9,386 bases of DNA from Thermoanaerobacterales bacterium (GTDB lineage Bacteria; Bacillota; Thermosediminibacteria; Thermosediminibacterales; Tepidanaerobacteraceae), in the NCBI GenBank assembly GCA_012839145.1, contig DUNY01000107.1, positions 1 through 9,386 of the forward strand, written 5' to 3'. This document shows positions 1 through 6,145 of this stretch, one piece after another (the stretch's first letter is position 1; each line of letters starts with the position of its first letter). The notes below the pieces were generated by a model, which was not told where the DNA came from, made no database searches, and was given only the letters and a program-made list of their open reading frames with translations. The position numbers and the translations under genes were made by a program.

Positions 1-404
1 AGAAAAAAGGTTTTATTCGTAAAACCAAGCAAAGAGATTTAATTCTAAAGACTTTGAGGAACACGGATACTCATCCAACAGCCGACTGGATTTATGAGCA
101 GGTTAAGAAAGAAATGCCTAATATCAGTCTAGGTACTGTATATAGGAATCTGGGAATTCTTAAGGATTTAGGTGAAATAATAGAACTCAATTATGGTAGT
201 AAGTACAGTCGTTATGACGGCAATGCAGAAAACCATTATCACTTTGTTTGTACAGAATGTGAGAAAGTAACAGACATAAAAGGATGTCCGGCAGACAAAG
301 AATTAGAGCGGTGTGTAGCTGAGGCAAATGATGTGGAAGTATTTTTCCACAGAACTGAGTTTTATGGCCTTTGCACCGATTGCAAAAGAAAAAAAGGACA
401 TTAA
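1..404 (+). CDS. PerR-like Fur-family metal-dependent transcriptional regulator, 5' end cut by the window
   Basis: This is a partial Fur-superfamily repressor. The reading frame is open from base 3 (133 residues seen), so perhaps 10-15 N-terminal residues lie outside; a TTG at 54 is internal and not the start. The winged-helix DNA-binding part contains HPTADWIY and ISLGTVYRNL, the classic recognition-helix signature. Two CxxC pairs (CTEC and CTDC) form the expected structural zinc site. Residues matching the PerR regulatory metal site are all present: the His of HPTAD, the Asp of RYDG, both His of HYH, and the Asp of VTDI, where iron-sensing Fur proteins usually have Glu. This favours a peroxide sensor (PerR) over Fur or Zur, but only by motif comparison. 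In anaerobic Firmicutes PerR represses rubrerythrin-type peroxide defences. It has its own terminator and is probably not co-transcribed with nrdJ. Confidence 0.88.
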   Translation, partial: KKGFIRKTKQRDLILKTLRNTDTHPTADWIYEQVKKEMPNISLGTVYRNLGILKDLGEIIELNYGSKYSRYDGNAENHYHFVCTECEKVTDIKGCPADKELERCVAEANDVEVFFHRTEFYGLCTDCKRKKGH

Positions 405-412
405 TATTTAAT

Positions 413-442
413 AAGGGCGGTCTTTTCAGATCGCCTTTTCTT
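413..442 (+). terminator. rho-independent terminator after the PerR-like gene
   Basis: GGCGGTC (416-422) pairs with GATCGCC (429-435), with one G-U pair and a 6-base loop. The stem is extended by AAG (413-415) against TTT, and TTTTCTT follows. It lies 8 bases past the stop codon. Confidence 0.85.
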
Positions 443-534
443 ATTTTCAATTTCATTTTATTATAATAATTAAAGGGAAAGATAGCTACACTGTAAATAA
501 GGGACAAAAATTTACTAGACATGCTTTCTTACAT

Positions 535-563
535 TTGAAAGTCAACATGTAGTATTATATAAT
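535..563 (+). promoter_or_regulatory. sigma-A-type promoter for nrdJ
   Basis: TTGAAA (535-540) and a perfect TATAAT (558-563) are separated by exactly 17 bases. The predicted start point is near 570, which gives an unusually long leader of about 260 bases before the nrdJ start codon. This is a match to consensus only. Confidence 0.7.
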
Positions 564-570
564 TATATCA

Positions 571-586
571 CCACTATATATAGTAT
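571..586. promoter_or_regulatory. candidate NrdR box
   Basis: The 12-base perfect palindrome ACTATATATAGT (573-584), inside CCACTATATATAGTAT, matches the known NrdR box pattern (ACAC-AT-rich-GTGT type). NrdR is the ATP/dATP-sensing zinc-ATP-cone repressor of ribonucleotide reductase genes. The site lies on the predicted transcription start, about 10 bases after the -10 box, where bound repressor would block the polymerase. No nrdR gene is visible in the window. Confidence 0.65.
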
Positions 587-620
587 AGATTATTCTAAAA
601 TTTTAACTAATCCTTGGGGG

Positions 621-648
621 GTAAAGTCTTACTATATAAGTGCTGTAT
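621..648 (+). repeat. 28-base direct repeat, copy 1, in the nrdJ leader
   Basis: This copy matches 685-712 at 23 of 28 positions. Its centre, ACTATATAAGT (631-641), is an imperfect palindrome resembling the upstream NrdR box with one base fewer between the half-sites, so it may be a second, weaker NrdR site or a site for another regulator. A G6 run (616-621) abuts its left edge. Confidence 0.6.
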
Positions 649-684
649 TTTATTTTTAAATGTACTGTCCCTGGTATCCCTTAG

Positions 685-712
685 GTAAAGATATACTACA
701 TAAGTGTTGTAT
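685..712 (+). repeat. 28-base direct repeat, copy 2, in the nrdJ leader
   Basis: This is the second copy, starting 64 bases after the first (about six helical turns). The shared parts are GTAAAG, TACTA, ATAAGTG and TTGTAT or CTGTAT; the centre is ACTACATAAGT (695-705). The even helical spacing would place two proteins on the same DNA face, as known for paired NrdR boxes, although those are usually closer together. Confidence 0.6.
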
Positions 713-828
713 GAGTTAAAGTGAAAGGTGTTATCTAATATCGCAATCTTACTTTTTAGACAAAACAATACATAAAAGGGGTAAAAATCTTAGAAGAAAA
801 AGGTAATGAAGCTGATGAGGTGATGTTA

Positions 829-3800
829 ATGGGAACGGACAAAATAAATTTAACGGAAAACGCCAAGGTGGTCTTGAAAAAAAGATATCTGGCAAAGGAT
901 GTAGAAGGTAAGGCCATTGAAACGCCTGGATCTTTAGTGAAAAGGGTATCTCAGGCAATAGCCGAGGCAGAGGCAAAATACCCTCAAGGAAAACCGAGAG
1001 ACTGGGCTGAAAAGTTCTATAATTTGATGGCAGATCTTAAATTTCTACCTAATTCTCCAACCCTGATGAATGCCGGGAGGGAGCTGGGTCAACTCTCGGC
1101 TTGTTTTGTGCTGCCTGTGGAGGACTCAATGGAAGGAATCTTCGATTCCATCAAATCTTCAGCTCTGATACATAAGAGCGGTGGTGGCACGGGATTCAGT
1201 TTTTCACGTCTTCGCCCAAAGGGAGCTATGGTTAAATCTACCGGAGGTGTAGCATCTGGCCCCATATCCTTCATGAAGGTGTTTAATTCTGCAACTGAGG
1301 CTGTAAAACAGGGTGGGACCCGCCGGGGTGCCAACATGGGTATTCTTCGGGTGGATCATCCGGATATTTTAGATTTCATTCAATGTAAGAAAAACGATAA
1401 GGAAATCACCAATTTCAATATAAGTGTAGCTATTACCGATAAGTTCATGGAAGCACTGAAAAATGACGAGGAATATGACTTGATAGATCCCCACACCAGT
1501 ATACCCACCGGAAAACTTAAGGCCAGGGAAGTCTTTGATTTAATAGTGGAAATGGCCTGGAACAACGGGGAGCCTGGAATTGTATTTATTGATAGGATGA
1601 ATGAAGACAACCCCACTCCCTCTGTTGGAGCCATCGAAAGCACCAACCCTTGTGTGACTGGTGATACGTTGGTAGCTACAGAGGGGGGGTTGGTCAGAAT
1701 TGATGAACTTTATACCCGATATAAAAAAGGTGGTTTTAGGATAGTTACTGACAACAGGGTTCCAACGACTCAATTGATGGTAGTCAATGATGGCCAACTT
1801 GTTGAAGCTGTACCTAATGTGGGAATTACAGGAACAACATTAAACCCGGTTATACAGGTCTATAATAATGGGAAAAAAGATGTAATGCGTCTTGTAACAA
1901 AATCAGGTTATCATATTAAAGCAACTCCTGATCATAGATTTTTGACAACTGAAGGTTGGAAAGAGCTAAGAGAGATTAAAGCAGGAGATGTAACTTTAAT
2001 TCAGTCAGGTGAAGGCAGTTTTGCTAAAAATGACATACTTCCTTTTCCGGTTGTGAATAAATATACGGGGAAAAACGGTAGGACATATACATTTAATTTT
2101 CCGCAAAAATGGTCTCAGGAATTGGGTCAAGTTTTAGGTTGGCTAGTAGGGGATGGTTGGCTCAGGGACCAGGATGAAAACTACCGCATAGGGTTTACTT
2201 TCGGTAAAGACGATATAGAGGTACTTGATTATCTTAAAGGTATTATTAATGGTATGTACGGCAAGGATATACGTGAAGTAAAACGAAAGAATGGAGTTTA
2301 TCATTTATCTTATCATAGTAAATATATGGTGAATTTTTTCAAGAACCTTGGTATAAAAAGTGTTGGTGCACAAGATAAAGAAGTTCCGGGAACTTTATTT
2401 AAAGCACCATATTCTGCAATACAAGGCTTTTTACAGGCGCTGTTTGCTGCTGATGGCACTGTAAGGACTAATTCTAAACCAAATAGTGAGTGGATTGCCC
2501 TGACTTCAAAGAGTAAAAAACTATTAACTCAGGTACAAATGTTGCTTTTAAATTTCGGTATAAAAAGTGTGATTATGAACAGGTCTCGAAAGCCCCAGGA
2601 GAAAAAATTTAGGTATGTGACAGCTGATGGAGAGGAAAGGTTTTACGGTACCGATGGAGTATTGTACGAGCTAGGTATTTTTGGAGCTAGTCGAGAAAGA
2701 TTTAGACAAAAGATTGGTTTTTTGATGTCAAACAAAAACCAAACTCTTGATAACATAGTTTTTGACAGGTTTTATACAGAAAAATTCTATGACGAAGTTG
2801 AGTTAGTAGAATATGCGGGAGAAGAAACTGTTTATGATTTAACAGAGCCAGTAACCCATTCAATGATATGTAATGGATTAGTAGTTCACCAATGTGGAGA
2901 GCAACCTCTGCTACCCTTCGAAAGTTGCAACTTGGGTTCTATAAATCTTGCTAAATTCGTCGAAAAATCCGGGAATAAGAACAAAATCGATTATGAGAGC
3001 CTAAAGGAAACAGTACACAAAGCCGTAAGGTTTTTAGACGATGTAATCGATGTAAACCGGTATCCTTTAAAAGAAATAGAAGAAATGACTTTGGCCAACC
3101 GCAAAATCGGCCTAGGTGTTATGGGATTTGCGGATATGTTAATACAGCTTGGCGTTCCTTATAATTCTGATGAAGCTGTAAATATTGCCGAAGACGTCAT
3201 GAGCTTTATCGACAAAGAATCAAAAAAGGCTTCTGAAGAACTTGCGAAAGAGCGAGGAGTTTTCCCCAATTGGGAAAAGAGTGTTTTTAAAGATAAGGGA
3301 ATGTCTGTCAGAAATGCCACTACAACTACTATTGCTCCCACAGGAACCATAAGCATTATAGCAGGAGCTTCCAGCGGTATCGAGCCTATATTCGCTTTGG
3401 CTTTTGAGCGGCATGTAATGGACAATGAGCGTTTAGTAGAGGTGCACCCTCTGTTTAAACAGGCATTGAACGATTTAGGCCTTTATAGCGAGGAACTAAT
3501 GCAGAAAGTGATAGAACAAGGGACACTTCAGGAAATAGAAGGATTGCCTGAAGAGATGAAAAGGGTTTTTGTTACTGCTCATGACATTACTCCTGAATGG
3601 CATATAAAGATTCAAGGGGCCTTTCAGAAATATACCGACAATGCTGTTTCCAAAACTGTGAACTTCCCCAACAGTGCTACCAGGGAAGATGTGAAAACCG
3701 TGTATATGATGGCTTACGAGCTTGGCTGCAAAGGTGTTACAATCTATAGGGACGGCAGTAGACAGGAACAGGTCTTAAACAAAGGCAAACAAGAAGAGAA

Positions 3801-4440
3801 GGAAAATCCCGACGTACTCTTGAGCAGCCAATGTGCCAATTGTGAATTGGCCGGTGCTCTTCCGGGAAGTGAAATAAAACCCAGACCGAGACCTAGTGTA
3901 ACCTATGGCAATACTGAAAAAGTAAAGATTGGCTGCGGAAACCTATATATTACTGTAAATTCCGATGAAAACGGTATCTGTGAAGTGTTTACCAACTTGG
4001 GCCGGGCGGGAGGCTGTCCTTCCCAGTCAGAAGCCACCAGCCGCCTTATCTCAATGGCCCTGCGTTCGGGAATTGACGTAAAAGCTATAGTGGAACAACT
4101 CAAGGGAATCCGCTGTCATTCAACTTTGCGTCAGATGGCAAACAACAAAGAAATTAGAGTTTTATCCTGTCCTGATGCCATAGGTCGAGCCATCGAGCGA
4201 AGCATTACGAAAAACCCTGAAATCAATGGAAACAATCATCAGGAAAGTCAGGCTTATATTAAAAGATATTTAGACCCGGGCTCTTATGAGATGGCAACCG
4301 GAAAGGACGGAGCCATGAGTAGAAATCCCCATGGAATAAATCTTTCGGTAGGAGCTACTTGCCCGGAATGTGGTCATAAGCTTGAACATGAGAGCGGTTG
4401 TGTCATATGCCGCAGCTGTGGTTACTCTAAGTGCGGTTAA
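829..4440 (+). CDS. nrdJ: adenosylcobalamin-dependent (class II) ribonucleotide reductase, intein-containing precursor
   Basis: This enzyme reduces ribonucleotides to deoxyribonucleotides using a B12-generated thiyl radical, without oxygen. The precursor is 1203 residues from ATG 829, and 789 after removal of the intein at residues 275-688, a normal NrdJ size. ATG 829 is chosen because GAGGTGAT (817-824) is an ideal Shine-Dalgarno sequence for it; GTG 820 and ATG 823 overlap that site. The mature motifs are: first redox Cys in LSACF (C92), the radical loop NP/CGE with the thiyl-radical Cys at 689, the partner Cys in FESC (C700), the phosphate-binding PTGTIS (837-842), a C-terminal TSCPD domain (about 1027-1127, here LSCPD), and a Cys-rich tail with C1178, C1181, C1191, C1194, C1197 and C1202 that probably relays electrons from thioredoxin. 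It stands alone between its own promoter and terminator. Probable NrdR control is inferred from the upstream palindrome. Confidence 0.96.
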   Translation: MGTDKINLTENAKVVLKKRYLAKDVEGKAIETPGSLVKRVSQAIAEAEAKYPQGKPRDWAEKFYNLMADLKFLPNSPTLMNAGRELGQLSACFVLPVEDSMEGIFDSIKSSALIHKSGGGTGFSFSRLRPKGAMVKSTGGVASGPISFMKVFNSATEAVKQGGTRRGANMGILRVDHPDILDFIQCKKNDKEITNFNISVAITDKFMEALKNDEEYDLIDPHTSIPTGKLKAREVFDLIVEMAWNNGEPGIVFIDRMNEDNPTPSVGAIESTNPCVTGDTLVATEGGLVRIDELYTRYKKGGFRIVTDNRVPTTQLMVVNDGQLVEAVPNVGITGTTLNPVIQVYNNGKKDVMRLVTKSGYHIKATPDHRFLTTEGWKELREIKAGDVTLIQSGEGSFAKNDILPFPVVNKYTGKNGRTYTFNFPQKWSQELGQVLGWLVGDGWLRDQDENYRIGFTFGKDDIEVLDYLKGIINGMYGKDIREVKRKNGVYHLSYHSKYMVNFFKNLGIKSVGAQDKEVPGTLFKAPYSAIQGFLQALFAADGTVRTNSKPNSEWIALTSKSKKLLTQVQMLLLNFGIKSVIMNRSRKPQEKKFRYVTADGEERFYGTDGVLYELGIFGASRERFRQKIGFLMSNKNQTLDNIVFDRFYTEKFYDEVELVEYAGEETVYDLTEPVTHSMICNGLVVHQCGEQPLLPFESCNLGSINLAKFVEKSGNKNKIDYESLKETVHKAVRFLDDVIDVNRYPLKEIEEMTLANRKIGLGVMGFADMLIQLGVPYNSDEAVNIAEDVMSFIDKESKKASEELAKERGVFPNWEKSVFKDKGMSVRNATTTTIAPTGTISIIAGASSGIEPIFALAFERHVMDNERLVEVHPLFKQALNDLGLYSEELMQKVIEQGTLQEIEGLPEEMKRVFVTAHDITPEWHIKIQGAFQKYTDNAVSKTVNFPNSATREDVKTVYMMAYELGCKGVTIYRDGSRQEQVLNKGKQEEKENPDVLLSSQCANCELAGALPGSEIKPRPRPSVTYGNTEKVKIGCGNLYITVNSDENGICEVFTNLGRAGGCPSQSEATSRLISMALRSGIDVKAIVEQLKGIRCHSTLRQMANNKEIRVLSCPDAIGRAIERSITKNPEINGNNHQESQAYIKRYLDPGSYEMATGKDGAMSRNPHGINLSVGATCPECGHKLEHESGCVICRSCGYSKCG
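1651..2892 (+). mobile_element. LAGLIDADG homing-endonuclease intein inside nrdJ, Gln-terminated
   Basis: This is an in-frame 414-residue protein-splicing element (precursor residues 275-688). It splits the invariant RNR motif [10 protein letters not shown] between Pro and Cys. Block A starts with Cys1 (CVTGDTLV). Block B is [12 protein letters not shown] with the TxxH Thr366 and His369. The endonuclease part carries two LAGLIDADG-type motifs, VLGWLVGDG (435-443, Asp442) and [10 protein letters not shown] (534-543, Asp542). Block F ([21 protein letters not shown]) has the penultimate His687. The last intein residue is Gln688 (CAA, 2890-2892) instead of Asn, followed by the C+1 nucleophile Cys689. 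Both endonuclease acidic residues are present, so nuclease activity is plausible. By eye the intein is more AT-rich than the surrounding nrdJ exteins, which suggests separate ancestry. Splicing with terminal Gln is documented for a few inteins. Confidence 0.93.
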
Positions 4441-4452
4441 TACAAATATAAT

Positions 4453-4499
4453 AAAAGCTCCCTTTAAGCATATATAGCTTAGCTTTAAGGGAGCTTTTT
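4453..4499. terminator. strong, probably bidirectional terminator between nrdJ and tetR
   Basis: A 17-base arm (4453-4469) pairs with 4482-4498 with a single mismatch and a 12-base loop. The right arm runs into a T tract for nrdJ. The left flank is A-rich, so on the minus strand the hairpin is followed by TTTTATTATATTT and could also stop the convergent tetR transcript. Confidence 0.9.
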
Positions 4500-4626
4500 A
4501 ATTGTGATGAATTATCCTTGATAATTAATAAGAAAATTATTACAATTAAATGTTTCGCTTAGCATTACAAAACTAAATACTATGCCCTCAACAATGCCTA
4601 CTGGCAAAGTCAAGGGCTCTATCACC

Positions 4627-5226
4627 TTAAGACATACTGGACGGTTCTTCCCCCATCAGGCCGTAAAAGAACAATGAAGCCAAATCTTGCATTGCGGATA
4701 TGGACAGATTTGAAGTTAGCTCAGGTCGATTTAAAGCTTCTTTAAAAATGCCAATATAAAACAAAAAGGCTTCATTTGAAATATCCCTATTTACATAACC
4801 TTCTCTGCGGCCTTTCTCAATAAGGCGTATCATCATTGGAATAACTTTGTTTTTGTAAAAATCATCAATAAATTGCTTCATATCTTGATACCTGGAGAGA
4901 AGTGTTTGTATAAATTCATAATTCATCATTTTTACGGATTCGCTTTTATCAAAAACGATTTTCTCTATAATCTGTAAGAAAGTCAGTTCTTCTTCCAGAA
5001 GGTTTTCATATTGTTGGAGCTTTTCCTCCATAAAATATATATAAGACTTCTTTAAAAGATTTTCCTTGCTGCCAAAATAATTATATATGGTCACTTGTGA
5101 TACATCAGCTTTTTTAGCTATTTGTGCAATTTTGGTTTTCTGCATTCCAAGTGTACAAAACAGTTCAAAAGCGGCTCTGCAAATATTTTCTCTTTTACGT
5201 TTTTTTCTACGCTCAAATCCGTTCAT
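4627..5226 (-). CDS. TetR/AcrR-family transcriptional repressor, probable local regulator of the adjacent exporter
   Basis: The protein is 199 residues, a typical TetR length. A basic N-terminus (RRKKRKRENI) leads into the family helix-turn-helix at about residues 32-51 (TKIAQIAKKADVSQVTIYNYF), followed by the usual GSKENLL. The C-terminal two-thirds is all-helical and variable, as expected for a ligand-binding and dimer domain, so the inducer cannot be predicted. The start is supported by GAGGTG (minus strand, 5239-5234) seven bases before ATG. It is divergently transcribed from the ABC transporter genes across a 184-base spacer that contains palindromes in the promoters, the standard layout for a repressor controlling an efflux system and itself. 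That target is inferred from context. Confidence 0.93.
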   Translation of the reverse strand: MNGFERRKKRKRENICRAAFELFCTLGMQKTKIAQIAKKADVSQVTIYNYFGSKENLLKKSYIYFMEEKLQQYENLLEEELTFLQIIEKIVFDKSESVKMMNYEFIQTLLSRYQDMKQFIDDFYKNKVIPMMIRLIEKGRREGYVNRDISNEAFLFYIGIFKEALNRPELTSNLSISAMQDLASLFFYGLMGEEPSSMS

Positions 5227-5245
5227 TTATATGCACCTCATGCTT

Positions 5246-5274
5246 ATAATACTAAAAATAATGAAATATATCAA
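5246..5274 (-). promoter_or_regulatory. promoter for the TetR-family gene
   Basis: On the minus strand, TTGATA (5274-5269) and TATTAT (5251-5246) are 17 bases apart. The predicted start, near 5239, leaves a very short leader beginning about at the Shine-Dalgarno sequence. This is a consensus match only. Confidence 0.5.
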
Positions 5275-5287
5275 TAAAAATATTTCA
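5262..5287. promoter_or_regulatory. inverted repeat over the tetR promoter, candidate operator
   Basis: TGAAATAT (5262-5269) and ATATTTCA (5280-5287) form a perfect 8-base inverted repeat with a 10-base spacer. It covers the tetR -35 box. A third related half-site, ATGAAATA, recurs at 5322-5329 near the exporter start point. It is AT-rich, so chance cannot be excluded. Confidence 0.4.
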
Positions 5288-5294
5288 AAACTTA

Positions 5295-5323
5295 TTGTCA
5301 TTACATTGTAATTTTGATATTAT
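5295..5323 (+). promoter_or_regulatory. promoter for the ABC exporter operon
   Basis: TTGTCA (5295-5300) and TATTAT (5318-5323) are separated by 17 bases. The predicted start near 5330 gives a leader of about 80-110 bases. Confidence 0.6.
5300..5312. promoter_or_regulatory. 13-base palindrome between -35 and -10, candidate TetR operator
   Basis: ATTACA-T-TGTAAT is a perfect inverted repeat around one central base. It lies in the spacer of the exporter promoter, where TetR-family repressors commonly bind. Its assignment to the adjacent TetR gene is inferred from position. Confidence 0.5.
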
Positions 5324-5410
5324 GAAATAAAACAGTAACAATATTTTATTAGAACATTAATCAGACTTTTTACATCGAATTAATAATAGAATTAATAATG
5401 AGCTATACCA

Positions 5411-6145
5411 ATGGGCAAAAAGAAGGGGGGGCTATGGTTGAATGATCCCATACTTGTAGCTGAAAATCTCCAAAAGTTTTATCAAATGGGCGAAGTTACG
5501 GTGAAAGCTTTAAAAGATGCAAGCTTTGAGCTGATGGAAGGTGAGGTGGTGGCTGTCCTTGGCCCCAGCGGTTCAGGGAAAAGCACCTTACTTAATATTA
5601 TAGGTGGAATGGATAAACTAAGCGGCGGAAAGCTTTATTATAAAGGCACGCCACTGCATCAAGCTGATACGAAACAGCTTACTTATTATCGTCGAAATGA
5701 GGTTGGTTTTGTTTTTCAATTTTACAATTTGATGCCAAATCTCACGGCTTTAGAGAATATCAACCTTTCGGTACAAATATCCCAAAATCCTCTTTCTGCT
5801 GAAGAGATGCTTGAGCAGGTGGGACTTTCTGATCGAGGGGACCACTTTCCTTCTCAATTATCCGGAGGAGAACAGCAGCGGATAGCCTTGGCCAGAGCTC
5901 TTGCTAAAAACCCACAAATGTTGCTGTGTGATGAACCTACAGGAGCCTTAGACTTTAAAACTAGCATTCAAGTCTTAAAACTCCTTAAAAGTTTTAGTGA
6001 TATATATAACAAAACCATTGTCATAATAACCCACAACACTGCTATAGCTCAAATAGCCCATCGGGTATTTTATTTAAAAGACGGCAGGCTTGATAGAATT
6101 GAAAAAAATGAAAATCCATTACCGCCGGAGAAGGTGACCTGGTGA
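5411..6145 (+). CDS. ABC transporter ATP-binding protein, MacB/LolD/YknY type
   Basis: This is the cytoplasmic ATPase that powers the adjacent FtsX-type permease. From ATG 5411 it has 244 residues with a complete set of motifs: Walker [10 protein letters not shown] (51-59), Q-loop Gln103, signature LSGGEQQR (150-157), Walker B MLLCDEP (170-176, catalytic Glu175), D-loop GALD (178-181) and switch His208. [17 protein letters not shown] is characteristic of the LolD/MacB subfamily. ATG 5411 has only a weak ribosome site. The in-frame TTG at 5438 lies six bases after a seven-G run and would remove nine residues (MGKKKGGLW) that are not part of the fold, so the true start may be there. Its TGA overlaps the permease ATG by one base, implying translational coupling. 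Family members export antibiotics, peptides or lipoproteins; the substrate is unknown. Confidence 0.95.
   Translation: MGKKKGGLWLNDPILVAENLQKFYQMGEVTVKALKDASFELMEGEVVAVLGPSGSGKSTLLNIIGGMDKLSGGKLYYKGTPLHQADTKQLTYYRRNEVGFVFQFYNLMPNLTALENINLSVQISQNPLSAEEMLEQVGLSDRGDHFPSQLSGGEQQRIALARALAKNPQMLLCDEPTGALDFKTSIQVLKLLKSFSDIYNKTIVIITHNTAIAQIAHRVFYLKDGRLDRIEKNENPLPPEKVTW

Noticed and set aside
187..522. A 111-codon minus-strand open frame
   Set aside because: It runs antisense to the PerR-like gene and through its terminator, and its composition fits a shadow frame.
571..828. A cobalamin riboswitch controlling the B12-dependent nrdJ
   Set aside because: The leader is long enough to invite the idea, but I see no B12-box-like segment or convincing long-range pairing, and no terminator or sequestering hairpin before the start codon.
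4499..4548. Nested AT-rich inverted repeats (AATTATC-CTT-GATAATT inside TAATTGT/ACAATTA)
   Set aside because: The arms are short and nearly pure A+T in a convergent spacer, so this is easily chance; no regulatory role fits between two gene ends.
4584..4617. Imperfect hairpin (GCCCTCAAC with GTCAAGGGC) as a terminator for tetR
   Set aside because: The stem has two internal mismatches and a large loop, and no continuous T tract follows on the minus strand. The hairpin at 4453-4499 is a better terminator.
4639..4648. GGACGGTTCT at the tetR 3' end as a second copy of the REP-like element
   Set aside because: Only ten bases match, there are no palindromic arms, and it lies within coding sequence.
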